Shown here piece by piece: positions 8,328-17,321 of a stretch of 64,000 nucleotides of DNA. Made by a program: the position numbers and the translations under genes. The notes beneath the pieces are model-generated. The model was given only the letters and a program-made list of their open reading frames with translations, was not told the origin of the DNA and searched no databases. Source of the DNA: JANWHQ01 sp963775275 (GTDB lineage: Bacteria > Pseudomonadota > Alphaproteobacteria > Caulobacterales > Caulobacteraceae); contig CAVZII010000005.1 in NCBI GenBank assembly GCA_963775275.1, forward strand, positions 3,472,001 through 3,536,000, given 5' to 3'. How positions within the stretch are numbered: position 1 is the first letter of the stretch; each line of letters starts with the position of its first letter.

Positions 8328-9770
8328 TTAGGTGAGCCCGGCGCCCGGCGCCGCAGTCTTCTGGCGTCGTCTCCGCGCGCGTCGACCGAGGCTCAGGACC
8401 ACCCCGGTCAGCGCCGCCACGGCGAGGCTCGCCGGCAAGAGCACCGCGAGCGTGTTGGATGCGCCGGTCAACAGGCCGAAATTGGCGGCGGCCAGGACGA
8501 AGACGGCGGCGAGCGCCAGGCCGGACCCCACGGGAGCGACGACGGACGGCCAGAGGCGCGCCTGACGCTCGAGCCCGCGCCGCAGGAAGGCGGCCGCCGC
8601 GAACGACGTCAGCGCCATCAGGGCCAGCACGCCCAGCGTCGCCACATTGGTCAGCCAGCTGAACAGGGTCAGCACCGGGTCGGCGCGCGCCGCGGCGAAG
8701 ACGGCGACCACCACGACGGCGATCGCCGACTGGGCCAGCGAGCCGAGATGGGGGCTCTGGGTCCTCGGGTGGGTCCGGCCCAGTCCGCGCGGCAGCAATC
8801 CGTCCCGGCCGAGGGCGTAGAAATAGCGCGCGGCCGCGTTGTGGAAGGCGAGCAGCCCGGCGAAGATGCTGGTGACGAAGAGGATCCGCAGCGCCAGGGT
8901 GAGGCCCGCCCCGGCGTATCGATCGGAGAGCTGGAACAGCAGCTGCGTCGGATCGGCCGCGGCCCTGAGGCTCGCCACCAGCCGGTCCTGGCCTGCGCCG
9001 AGGACCATGCACCAGGTGGTGAAGGCGTAGAAGGCGCCGATGAGCAGGACCGAAAGGTAGGTCGCGAGCGGCACCGTGCGCTGCGGATCGCGCGCTTCCT
9101 CCGCGTAGATGGTCGTGGCCTCGAAGCCGATGAACGAGGCGAAGCAGAACAGCAGGCCGATGGCGGGCGAGCCCTGCAGGAAGGCCGATGGCGTGAAGGG
9201 CCCGAGGCCGAGGCCATGCGCCCCGCCGCGCGCCAGGATCAGGACATCCAGCGTCAGCACGCACAGGTACTCGCCCGCCGCCAGCACGCCCAGGATGCGG
9301 GCGGAAATGTCGATCTGGCGATAACCGCACCAGCCGACCACGGCGATGGCCGCGCCCGCGCTCGTCCACCAGGGCGGATCCCAGCCGAACGTTCCGGCGA
9401 GAAGGACGGAGGCCGCCCGGCCGAACATCCCGTAGATGCCGACCTGCATGGCGTTGTAGCTGAGGGCCGCGACCATGGCGCCGGCCCCGCCGGCCGACGG
9501 GCCCAGCCCCGCCTCGGCGAAGGCGTAGAAGCCTCCCGCGCTGTGGATCCGGCGGGCCATGGCTGTGTAGCCGACCGAAAAGGCGACCAGGATGGCGGTG
9601 GCGATCAGATAGCCGGCGGGCATGCCAGGCCCGTTCCCGAACAGCATGCCGACCGGCGCGCCGCCGGCCACCGCGACCAGGGGCCCGGCGGCGGAGATCA
9701 CGAAGAAGGTGATGGCGGCGGCGCCGAGGGCGTTCCGCCGCAACCCGTGGGATGCGGCCGGGCCGTCCAC
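8328..9770 (-). CDS. APC-superfamily amino acid/amine permease
   Basis: This inner-membrane transporter has about 480 residues and twelve predicted helices. The first helix carries the APC signature VISAAGPLVAVAGGAP, and helix 3 includes AEAGLGPSAG. The GTG at 9770 is chosen because it follows the transaminase stop (TGAGGTG), whereas the longer frame from 9806 would overlap the upstream gene by 35 bp. It lies between the transaminase and the monooxygenase genes and probably imports the amine or amino-acid-like substrate of the cluster. The exact substrate is not readable from sequence. Confidence 0.85.
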   Translation of the reverse strand: MDGPAASHGLRRNALGAAAITFFVISAAGPLVAVAGGAPVGMLFGNGPGMPAGYLIATAILVAFSVGYTAMARRIHSAGGFYAFAEAGLGPSAGGAGAMVAALSYNAMQVGIYGMFGRAASVLLAGTFGWDPPWWTSAGAAIAVVGWCGYRQIDISARILGVLAAGEYLCVLTLDVLILARGGAHGLGLGPFTPSAFLQGSPAIGLLFCFASFIGFEATTIYAEEARDPQRTVPLATYLSVLLIGAFYAFTTWCMVLGAGQDRLVASLRAAADPTQLLFQLSDRYAGAGLTLALRILFVTSIFAGLLAFHNAAARYFYALGRDGLLPRGLGRTHPRTQSPHLGSLAQSAIAVVVVAVFAAARADPVLTLFSWLTNVATLGVLALMALTSFAAAAFLRRGLERQARLWPSVVAPVGSGLALAAVFVLAAANFGLLTGASNTLAVLLPASLAVAALTGVVLSLGRRARRRRQKTAAPGAGLT

Positions 9771-9771
9771 C

Positions 9772-11136
9772 TCAGCCGGCCGCGGCCAGCGCGGAGTCCA
9801 GTGCATCGACGATCACGTCGAGCTCCCGCTCCTCGATGATCAGCGGCGGCGACAGGATGATGTTGTTCCCCACGGCGCGGACGAGCGCGCCGCGCTCGGC
9901 GGCGCCACGGGCGACCTGCCGGGTGAGGGTGCTGTCGGGCCCCAGCGGCGTGCGCGCAGCCTTGTCCGAGACCAGGTCGATGCAGACCATCAGGCCCTTG
10001 CCGCGGACCTCGCCGACGGCGGCATGGCGCTGCTCGAAGGGCTTGAGCCGCTCCATCAGGTATCGGCCGCGCGCCGCGGCGCGCTCGGGCAGACCGAGCG
10101 CGACCGCTTGGTCGAGGGCCGCCAGGGCCGCGGCGCAGCCCAGGGGATGGGCCGAATATGTGTAGCCGTGGAAGACGTGGCCCGCCGGATCGGGGGCGTT
10201 GGCGAAGACGCTGGCGAGCCGCTCGCTGAGCGTGGTGGCGCCGAACGGGACGTAGCCGGAGGTGATGGCCTTGGCGAAGCACATGATGTCGGGCTTCACG
10301 CCCCAACCGCGCGCGCCGGTGAACGCGCCGGACCGCCCGAAGCCCGTGACCACCTCGTCGGAGATGAAAAGGACGCCGTGCCGGTCGCACACCTCGCGCG
10401 CCAGGGGCCAGAAGTTGGGCGGCGGGACGATCACCCCGCCCGCGCCCTGGACCGGCTCGGCGATGAAGGCCGCCACCGTCCCCGGCGTCTGGAACTCGAT
10501 CTCGCGCTCCAGGAGCTCGGCGCAGATCCGCCCCAGCGCCTCCGGGTCCTCCGTGAACGGGTTGCGATAGGTCCAGGGCGTCTCGACATGGAAGCAGCCG
10601 GCCAGGAGCGGCTCGTAGGCCGCCCGGAACACCGGGTTCCCGTTCACCGAGGCGCCGCCGAAGTGGACGCCGTGATAGCCGTGCTTGAGGCTGATGAACT
10701 TTGTCCGCCCGGGCTCGCCGGCCAGCTTCCAGTACTGCCGGGCGAGCTTGAGCGCCGTCTCCACCGCGTCCGAGCCGCCGCTGCAGAAGAAGACGCGCCC
10801 GACCTCCTCCTCGGCCAGGAGCTCCACCAGCTTCTGGGCGAGCCGCGGCGCCAGCGGATGGCTGGTCCCCTCGAAGGACGAATAGTAGGGCAGGGCGTCC
10901 AGCTGCTCGCGGATCGCCTGCTTGATGGGCTCGCAGCTGTAGCCGAGGTTCACGTTCCACAGGCCCGCGACGCCGTCGACCAGCCGCCGCCCGGCGCTGT
11001 CGCGGACGTGCACGCCCTCGCCCGCGACGACCAGCACCGGCGGATCCCACTCCGCCGAGCGGGCGTGCGCCATCGGTTGCAGGAAGGGACCGAGCCCGGG
11101 CTGGTCCTCGGCGTTGGCGGCGGCGGGCTGGCTCAC
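9772..11136 (-). CDS. Class III pyridoxal-phosphate aminotransferase (omega-transaminase type)
   Basis: This cytosolic fold-type I transaminase has 454 residues. Landmarks in order are the substrate-arm sequence VAGLWNVNLGY, the cofactor phosphate loop FFCSGGSDAVETALK, the aspartate that binds the pyridine nitrogen in LFISDEVVTGFGRSG, and the catalytic lysine in CFAKAITSGYVPFGA. The DEVVTGFGR form and the W/Y in the arm are common in omega-transaminases that act on amines or beta-alanine. The start overlaps the amidohydrolase stop (ATGA), and the permease follows at once. In the cluster it would remove the amino group from an amine released by amide cleavage. Confidence 0.9.
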   Translation of the reverse strand: MSQPAAANAEDQPGLGPFLQPMAHARSAEWDPPVLVVAGEGVHVRDSAGRRLVDGVAGLWNVNLGYSCEPIKQAIREQLDALPYYSSFEGTSHPLAPRLAQKLVELLAEEEVGRVFFCSGGSDAVETALKLARQYWKLAGEPGRTKFISLKHGYHGVHFGGASVNGNPVFRAAYEPLLAGCFHVETPWTYRNPFTEDPEALGRICAELLEREIEFQTPGTVAAFIAEPVQGAGGVIVPPPNFWPLAREVCDRHGVLFISDEVVTGFGRSGAFTGARGWGVKPDIMCFAKAITSGYVPFGATTLSERLASVFANAPDPAGHVFHGYTYSAHPLGCAAALAALDQAVALGLPERAAARGRYLMERLKPFEQRHAAVGEVRGKGLMVCIDLVSDKAARTPLGPDSTLTRQVARGAAERGALVRAVGNNIILSPPLIIEERELDVIVDALDSALAAAG

Positions 11137-12851
11137 GGCGCCGTTCCCTTGCGCGCGTCGTAGACGATCTCGCCGTTGATGATGGTCATCAGCACCTTGG
11201 TGTCGTGAACGGTCGTGATCGGGACCTCGAAGATGTTGCGGTCGATGACGTCGAGGTCGGCGAGCTTGCCGGGCTCGATCGACCCGAGCCGATCGGCCTC
11301 GTAGCGCTGGCGGGCGGAATTGATCGTGTACATGTCGATCGCCTGCTTCAGAGTGATGCGCTCTTGCGCGCCGAGCGGCGGACCGATCCCGCCGGGCTGC
11401 TGGCGGGTGACCAGGGTCTCGATGGCGATCCAGGGATTGACGGTCGGCACGACCGACCAGTCCGAGCCGGGCACGACCAGGGCGCCCGCGTCCAGCGCGT
11501 CCTTGACCGGGATCCAGCGCTGCATCCGCGCGGGGCCCACCGCCTTGCTGATGTCCGCGATGATGGGCGACTGGAACCAGATGTAGGGCGAGAACTCGAA
11601 CGCGGCCCCGAGCGCCCGCGCGCGCCGGATGTCGCTCATCTGGACGAAGCTGTTGTGCGCCGGGTCATGCAGCAGGCCCGAGAAGCCGTTGGCCTTGCGC
11701 GCCGCCGCGATCGCGTCGAGCGCCTCGTGGACGGCCGCGTCGCCGGCCGCGTGGAACTTCACGGTCAGGCCCATGGCGTCGAAGCGGACGACGGCGGCGT
11801 CCAGCCTGGCGGGCGGGACCATCAGGAGCCCTCTCTGCCGGCCCGCGTCGCTGCGCCCCGGCACGGGGGCGTAGTCGTCCAGCATCGCCGCGGTGTGGCT
11901 GTCGGTGGGGACGCCATCGAGGATGATCTTGATGCAGGACGGCGAGAACCGGTCCCTGGCGTAGAGGCCGCGGCGGGAGATCAGGCCTTCGTCCCCCCAG
12001 AACAGGCAGCCGCGCACGCGCTGGTGGAGGCGGCCGGCGTCCGCCACGTCGGCGTAGGCCTGGGCGACGTCCTCGGTGACGAAGGCGTCGTCGAAGGCGG
12101 TGATCCCCTGGGCCAGCATCGTGTCCAGCGACCACTCGAGCGCCTTCGCGTTGTCGGCGCGGCTTGGCGGCGGGACCAGCCCGGAGACCAGGCCGATGGC
12201 GCTGGCTTCACGCAGGACGCCGGTCGGCTCGCCCTTGGCGTCGTGCTCGATGATGCCGTTGGGCGGATTGGGCGTGTCGCGGGTGATCCCGGCCAGCCTC
12301 AGGGCATAGGAGTTCGCCCAGGAGCTGTGGCCGCTGATGTCGGAGAAGATCACGGGGTTGTCCGGGGCGACCTTGTCGAGCATCGCCTTGTTCGGCGGGG
12401 CCGGGCCGAGCGCCGCGGCCTCATAGGCCCGGCCGGTGATCCATTCCCCGGGCTTGTGCGCCTTCACGCAGGCGGCGGTGATCGAGAGCACCTGGTCGAG
12501 CGGCGCCCCGTGCGGCAGCTTGCACTGCAGCTCCGCAAGGCCGGCCCCGGTGGGGTGGACGTGCATGTCGTGCAGGCCGGGCAGGACCGTGGCGCCCTTC
12601 AGGTCGATGACCCGCGCGCCGGCCGCGAGGTGCGGCTTGATCGCGTCCTCGTCGCCGACGGCCAGGATCACACCCCGCCGGATCGCGATGGCGGAGGCCC
12701 AGCCCGTCGGCGTGTAGATCCGGCCATGCTCGAGCACGAGGTCGGCCTCGGCCGGCGGCGGCGGATGGACCGCGTCCATCCTCTGCGCAGCGGCGCCGCC
12801 CGCACTCAGAGCCAAGCCTGCGACGGCGGCGACGATCGGCAAGATTCTCAT
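11133..12851 (-). CDS. Exported amidohydrolase (YtcJ-like metal-dependent hydrolase)
   Basis: The 572-residue protein begins with a signal peptide (MRILPIVAAVAGLALSAGGAAAQ), so it acts in the periplasm. The amidohydrolase_3 domain follows, with the metal-binding LHDMHVHPTG (HxH), later the KFHAAGDAAVHEAL histidines and, near the end, VPGSDWSV with the metal aspartate. The ATG at 12851 has GGGGAGA upstream and exposes the signal peptide directly. An in-frame ATG 41 codons upstream would bury it. It is the first gene of the leftward operon and divergent from the AraC-type regulator, so it is the likely target of that regulator. The natural amide or cyclic amide substrate is unknown. Confidence 0.87.
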   Translation of the reverse strand: MRILPIVAAVAGLALSAGGAAAQRMDAVHPPPPAEADLVLEHGRIYTPTGWASAIAIRRGVILAVGDEDAIKPHLAAGARVIDLKGATVLPGLHDMHVHPTGAGLAELQCKLPHGAPLDQVLSITAACVKAHKPGEWITGRAYEAAALGPAPPNKAMLDKVAPDNPVIFSDISGHSSWANSYALRLAGITRDTPNPPNGIIEHDAKGEPTGVLREASAIGLVSGLVPPPSRADNAKALEWSLDTMLAQGITAFDDAFVTEDVAQAYADVADAGRLHQRVRGCLFWGDEGLISRRGLYARDRFSPSCIKIILDGVPTDSHTAAMLDDYAPVPGRSDAGRQRGLLMVPPARLDAAVVRFDAMGLTVKFHAAGDAAVHEALDAIAAARKANGFSGLLHDPAHNSFVQMSDIRRARALGAAFEFSPYIWFQSPIIADISKAVGPARMQRWIPVKDALDAGALVVPGSDWSVVPTVNPWIAIETLVTRQQPGGIGPPLGAQERITLKQAIDMYTINSARQRYEADRLGSIEPGKLADLDVIDRNIFEVPITTVHDTKVLMTIINGEIVYDARKGTAP

Positions 12852-12913
12852 CTGGACGTCTCCCCTCGAGGCGTCCAGCGTGTGCGGAAGTCGCCGGTCC
12901 AGCTTTGCAGACC

Positions 12914-12941
12914 GCGCCAAAGAACTGACATATTGCGCCAA
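12914..12941. promoter_or_regulatory. Direct repeat GCGCCAA x2, candidate AraC-type operator
   Basis: GCGCCAA at 12914-12920 recurs at 12935-12941, 21 bp apart on the same face of the helix. This is the geometry bound by AraC-family dimers. The pair lies in the divergent region between the amidohydrolase and araC-type genes, 60-90 bp from each start. ACATAT between the repeats could be a -10 element. Confidence 0.4.
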
Positions 12942-13008
12942 TCGCACGCTGGCGGGCCTGCCGAATGGCCGCAAGCGGCGTCATTTTGGGGACGTGGCCA
13001 GCCTGTTC

Positions 13009-14055
13009 ATGACCCGCACGACGAAGACGCCGACGATCCGCGCGAACCTGCTCGCGAGCCTGGTGGCGGATTTGTTGCGTCAGGGCGCCGACGCCGACGG
13101 GCTGCTCCGGTCGCACATCGAAGGCGTGGAGCCGTGCCGCGATCCCTACCGGGAGGTGCCGCTCGACCGCTACGTCGCCTTCTTCGAGGCCGCCGCGGAG
13201 CTGACGGGCGATCGGTTGTTCGGCGCCCGGATCGGCGCGCGCTTCAAGCCCGAGGATCTCGGCCCCCTCGGCGTGATCTTCGTGGCGGCCCCGAGCCTGC
13301 GCGCAGCGCTGAACCGCCTGGGCTTCTTCCTGAGGGCCTGGCAGGGCGGAACCAGCGCCGAGCTCCAGGTCGGACGCGACGTCGCCGAATGGGCCTATCG
13401 CATCGACGATCCCGAACTTTGGCCACGCCGGCAGGACGCGGAGTTCACCCTCAGCGCCACCTGCGGCTTCATCCGGGCCCTGCTCGGACCAGGATGGGCG
13501 CCGATCGAGATCCACTTCGAGCATTCCGCCGCTCCCGCGCTCGGATCGCGGGAGCAGCGCGCCCTGGCCGCGATCTTCCGTGCCCCGGTGCTGTTCGACC
13601 AGGGCCTGAACCGGGTCGTGATCGACCCGCGCGACCTCGACCGCCGCGTCTCCAATCCGCGGCAGGCGATCGCGCCCTATCTGGAGCAGCACCTGCGCGA
13701 CCTCATGGGAGCCTCGGGCGAAGACCATAGCTGCACCGACCAGGTGGGCCGGCTGATCGCCAGGCGCATGGGACGCCAGCCGCTGGACCTCGCGAGCCTG
13801 GCGGGCGAGCTGGGGCTGTCGCGGCGCACCCTGCAGCGCCGCCTGAAGGAGGAAGGCGCCTGCCTGCGCGCACTGGTGCGCGCCCATCGCCTGCGGCTGG
13901 CCGAGCCGGCGCTGGGCGCTGGTCCCGCGCCGGTCAACGCCATCGCCGGTCTCGTGGGCTACGCCGACCCGACCGCCTTCACGCGCGCCTTCAAGGCCTG
14001 GCGCGGGGTGAGCCCACGGACGTACCGGCAACTCGGGAGCCAAGAGCATGACTGA
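13009..14055 (+). CDS. AraC-family transcriptional regulator of the catabolic cluster
   Basis: The protein of about 348 residues has an N-terminal ligand-binding domain of the arabinose_bd type (OruR/ArgR-like regulators). It ends in two helix-turn-helix motifs: LDLASLAGELGLSRRTLQRR and the AraC signature VGYADPTAFTRAFKAWRGVSP. ATG 13009 is taken as the start. GTG 12994 (with GGGGAC just before it) and ATG 12880 are in frame and possible. The last codons overlap the amidase start by 8 bp, so regulator and amidase are one unit. It probably responds to the substrate of the cluster and controls the divergent operon. Confidence 0.87.
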   Translation: MTRTTKTPTIRANLLASLVADLLRQGADADGLLRSHIEGVEPCRDPYREVPLDRYVAFFEAAAELTGDRLFGARIGARFKPEDLGPLGVIFVAAPSLRAALNRLGFFLRAWQGGTSAELQVGRDVAEWAYRIDDPELWPRRQDAEFTLSATCGFIRALLGPGWAPIEIHFEHSAAPALGSREQRALAAIFRAPVLFDQGLNRVVIDPRDLDRRVSNPRQAIAPYLEQHLRDLMGASGEDHSCTDQVGRLIARRMGRQPLDLASLAGELGLSRRTLQRRLKEEGACLRALVRAHRLRLAEPALGAGPAPVNAIAGLVGYADPTAFTRAFKAWRGVSPRTYRQLGSQEHD

Positions 14056-15496
14056 CCTCGCCTTCGCCTCCGCCTCGGAGCTGCTCGGCCGGCTGAAACG
14101 CCGCGAGATCGGGTCGCTGGAGCTGCTCGACCACTACATCGCGCGGGTCGAGCGCCTGGACGGCAAGGTCAACGCCGTGGTCGTGCGCGACTTCGAGCGG
14201 GCGCGCGAACGGGCGAGGGCGCTGGACGACGCCCTGGCGCGGGGCGAGACGGCGGGGCCGCTGCACGGGCTGCCGATGACCATCAAGGAGTTGTTCCAGC
14301 TCGCCGGGACGCCGACGACGTTCGGCTTTGTGGAATTCCGCGACAACATCGCCGCCTCGAACGCCCTGGTGGTCGACCGGCTCCTCGACGCCGGGGCGGT
14401 CATCTTCGGCAAGACCAACGTCCCGCCCGGTCTGATGGACGGCCAGAGCTGGAACGAGGTCTATGGCCGCACGAACAATCCGTGGGACCTGGGCCGCACG
14501 CCGGGCGGCTCGTCCGGCGGGTCGGCCGCCGCCCTGGCCGCCGGCCTGACGGGCCTGGAGTTCGGCAGCGATATCGCCTCCTCGATCCGCAATCCGGCCC
14601 ATTACTGCGGCGTGTTCGGCCACAAGCCGACCTACGGGATCTGTCCCCAGCGGGGGCATGCGCTGGACGACCTGCTCCAGCCTGTCGACATCGCGGTCGT
14701 CGGGCCCCTGGCGCGGAGCGCGGCGGACCTCCAGCTCGCCCTGTCGATCGCCGCCGGGCCCGAGGGCGACGACGCCCGGGCCTGGTCGCTGGCGCTCCCG
14801 GCGCCAGCGCGAGGCAGGCTGAAGGACTTCAGGGTCGGGCTGGTCCTCGACGATCCCTTCGCCGAGGTCGACCGAGCGGTCCAGGATCAGCTTTCCACCC
14901 TCGGCGATGCCTTGGAGAAGGCGGGCGTCGGGGTCGCAAGGTCGGCGCGGCCGGCGTTCGACAGCGAGGAGCTGCATGTCCTCTACATGATCCTGCTGAG
15001 GGCCGCGGGCTCGGCGGGGGAAGGCGACGAGGATCATGCGCGCAATCTCGAGGCCGGCCGCGGCGTGACCTTGGCCACGCGCGACATCGCCAAGGTCGAT
15101 GCTTATGGGGCCAGCCTGTCCCACCGCGACTGGCTGCGGCTCGACGAGGCGCGGCGGCGCCTGGGGCGTCGCTGGGAGGCGTTCTTCCAGGACTTCGACC
15201 TTCTGCTGTGCCCGCCGCTCTCGAGCGCCGCCTTCCTGCATTCGCAGGTCCCGCCGCAGGAGCGCACGCTGACAGTGAACGGACGGGACGTCGCCTTCGA
15301 GAGACAGCTCTTCTGGGCGGGCTATGCGGGCCTGTTCGGCCTGCCGGCCACGGTCGCGCCGATCGGACAGACCGCCGAGGGCCTTCCGGTCGGGGTGCAG
15401 ATCATCGGCCCGAGGTTCGGCGATCTGACCTGCCTGAGGTTCGCCCAGCTGCTTGAAACCTGCTACAGAGACTTCACGCCGCCGCCCGGCTTCTGA
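14048..15496 (+). CDS. Amidase-signature family amidase
   Basis: This 482-residue cytosolic amidase hydrolyses an amide bond with a Ser-cisSer-Lys triad. The lysine is in GLPMTIKELF (about residue 80). The glycine/serine signature is RTPGGSSGGSAAALAAG. The nucleophile region is GSDIASSIRNPA, where most relatives have GGSIR, so the first glycines are replaced but the serine is retained. Translation is coupled to the AraC regulator. With the exported amidohydrolase and transaminase across the promoter, it suggests breakdown of an amide to an amine and acid. Confidence 0.88.
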   Translation: MTDLAFASASELLGRLKRREIGSLELLDHYIARVERLDGKVNAVVVRDFERARERARALDDALARGETAGPLHGLPMTIKELFQLAGTPTTFGFVEFRDNIAASNALVVDRLLDAGAVIFGKTNVPPGLMDGQSWNEVYGRTNNPWDLGRTPGGSSGGSAAALAAGLTGLEFGSDIASSIRNPAHYCGVFGHKPTYGICPQRGHALDDLLQPVDIAVVGPLARSAADLQLALSIAAGPEGDDARAWSLALPAPARGRLKDFRVGLVLDDPFAEVDRAVQDQLSTLGDALEKAGVGVARSARPAFDSEELHVLYMILLRAAGSAGEGDEDHARNLEAGRGVTLATRDIAKVDAYGASLSHRDWLRLDEARRRLGRRWEAFFQDFDLLLCPPLSSAAFLHSQVPPQERTLTVNGRDVAFERQLFWAGYAGLFGLPATVAPIGQTAEGLPVGVQIIGPRFGDLTCLRFAQLLETCYRDFTPPPGF

Positions 15497-15643
15497 GCCG
15501 CGCCGGCGCGGCCGGCCGCAAACTCGCCTTAGTCGCGCCCAGCTAAGGTCCCAAGCGCGATTTCAAGTTGCGCACGGATCTTGCTAGCCAGGGCCCAGGC
15601 TCGCCGGGGGCGCGCCTCGCATCGATGATCGGATAATCGGTAC

Positions 15644-17131
15644 ATGACCAGGAAAAGCTATCTTTCGGGCGCCGCGGCCGGCGCCCTGGCCGCCGTTTTC
15701 GTCGCCTTCGGCGGCATGGGCGTCTCAGCGATGGCCCAGCCCGGCGCCGCCGTGAACGGCCCGTCCGCCGCAACGCCGGCGGCCGGCGCGCCGACCTCCT
15801 TCGCCGACATCGTGCAGCGCGTCGCACCGGCGGTGGTCTCCATCGAAGTCGAGGTCAAGCCCGACGCGACCAACGCGGCATTCCCCGGCCGAGGGCCTTT
15901 CTCCTTCCGCTTCGGCGCGCCCGGCGCGCCTGACGACGGCGACCAGGACAACAACGACAATTCCCAGCCCAGGCTGCACGCGGCGGGCTCGGGCTTCTTC
16001 ATCTCCGCGGACGGCTACATCGTCACCAACAACCACGTGGTCGAGCACGCGGACAAGATCACCGTCCACACCAAGGACGACCGCACGCTCCAGGCGCATC
16101 TGGTCGGGACGGATCCCGCGACCGACCTGGCGGTGGTCAAGGTGGACGGCGCCGGCTTCGACTATGTCAGCTTCGAGGACAAGGCCAAGCCGCGGGTCGG
16201 CGACTGGGTGGTGGCCGTGGGCAACCCCTTCGGCCTCGGCGGCACGGCGACGGCCGGCATCGTATCGGCCATCGGGCGGCGCAACGTCTCCGATTCCAGC
16301 TACGTCGACTACATGCAGATCGACGCGCCGATCAACCGCGGCAATTCCGGCGGGCCGACCTTCGACATGTCCGGCCGGGTCGTGGGCGTGAACACCGCCA
16401 TCTTCTCGCCCACCGGCGGCTCCGTCGGGATCGGCTTCGACATCCCCGCAGACGTGGCCCAGCAGGTGGCCGAGCAGCTGATCGCCCACGGCCAGGTCGT
16501 GCGCGGCTACATCGGCGCGACCGTCCAGGACCTGACCCCCGAGATCGCCGACAGCCTGGGCCTGGGCGGTCGCAAGGGCGCCCTGGTGGCCGATCTCACG
16601 CCCGGCGGGCCGTCCGCCATGGCGGGGCTCAAGCCGGGCGACGTCATCCTCAAGGCCAACGGACAGGCCGTGACGGGCGCCACCGACCTGACTCGTCTCG
16701 TCGGCGCGGTCCACGGCGGCGACACGGTGAAGCTGGATGTCAACCGGGACGGCAAGCCGATCCAGATCGCCGTGCGCTCGGGCGTGCGACCGTCCGAGGC
16801 GGTGCTGGCCAAGGCCGACTATCAACAAGCCGGGCCGGGCGCGTCCTCGGACGACGCCAGCGTCCTTGGCATGCGCCTGAAGCCCAACGCCAAGGGCGGC
16901 CTCACGGTGGAGGGCCTCACGGCCAGCTCGGACGCGGCGCAGAAGGGCCTGCGCCGGGGCGACGTGATCCTCAAGGTCGGCGGGCGTGACGCCGCCACGG
17001 TCGCGGATGCGGCCCAGGCCGTGGCCGACGCCAAGAAGGATGGCCGCGAGCATGTGCTGCTGTTCGTCTCGCGCGAGGGCCAGCACATCTTCCTGCCGGT
17101 GAAGGTCGGCAAGTCGGCCGACGAGGGCTGA
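15644..17131 (+). CDS. Periplasmic HtrA/Do-type serine protease
   Basis: This 495-residue DegP/DegQ-like protease has an N-terminal signal or anchor segment, a trypsin-like domain and two PDZ domains. The triad is His about 131 (TNNHVV), Asp about 161 (ATDLAVV) and Ser about 235 (NRGNSGGP). PDZ1 starts near RGYIGATVQDL and PDZ2 near LGMRLKPNAKGGL. It degrades or refolds misfolded envelope proteins. The gene stands alone. The 147-bp upstream region has TTGCGCA and GCTAGCC elements that loosely resemble a Caulobacter housekeeping promoter. A hairpin-rich repeat lies downstream. Confidence 0.93.
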   Translation: MTRKSYLSGAAAGALAAVFVAFGGMGVSAMAQPGAAVNGPSAATPAAGAPTSFADIVQRVAPAVVSIEVEVKPDATNAAFPGRGPFSFRFGAPGAPDDGDQDNNDNSQPRLHAAGSGFFISADGYIVTNNHVVEHADKITVHTKDDRTLQAHLVGTDPATDLAVVKVDGAGFDYVSFEDKAKPRVGDWVVAVGNPFGLGGTATAGIVSAIGRRNVSDSSYVDYMQIDAPINRGNSGGPTFDMSGRVVGVNTAIFSPTGGSVGIGFDIPADVAQQVAEQLIAHGQVVRGYIGATVQDLTPEIADSLGLGGRKGALVADLTPGGPSAMAGLKPGDVILKANGQAVTGATDLTRLVGAVHGGDTVKLDVNRDGKPIQIAVRSGVRPSEAVLAKADYQQAGPGASSDDASVLGMRLKPNAKGGLTVEGLTASSDAAQKGLRRGDVILKVGGRDAATVADAAQAVADAKKDGREHVLLFVSREGQHIFLPVKVGKSADEG

Positions 17132-17178
17132 ACCTCCCCTGACTTGCAGGCGCCGCCTTCGGCGGTCTGGAGCGCGTT

Positions 17179-17283
17179 CCGCAAGACTGGAACCCGGTCT
17201 TGCGGCAAGACCGCGCTTCAGCGTTTGAATCCAGAGCACGATGCGATCAGACGATTCCGTCTGATCGTTGAATCGTGCTCTGG
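17179..17283. repeat. Two adjacent hairpins downstream of the HtrA gene (REP-like)
   Basis: The first hairpin pairs CCGCAAGAC (17179-17187) with GTCTTGCGG (17197-17205). The second has a 12-bp outer arm, CCAGAGCACGAT (17231-17242) with ATCGTGCTCTGG (17272-17283), and a 10-bp inner arm, CGATCAGACG with CGTCTGATCG, around ATTC. The second contains two GANTC sites. The block fills most of the gap to the next gene (17132-17321) and may stabilise or end the htrA transcript. Confidence 0.65.
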
Positions 17284-17321
17284 GCCGGGCGACGGCGGGA
17301 AGTCATCGGAGTTGGCCAGCG

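Noticed and set aside
12421..14049. A 542-codon frame antisense to the AraC gene
   Set aside because: Low-complexity Arg/Ala/Gly protein without domains. The AraC frame on the other strand has two HTH motifs.
15500..15515. Palindrome GCCGCGCCGGCGCGGC after the amidase gene
   Set aside because: No T-run follows. Such GC palindromes are expected by chance at this base composition.
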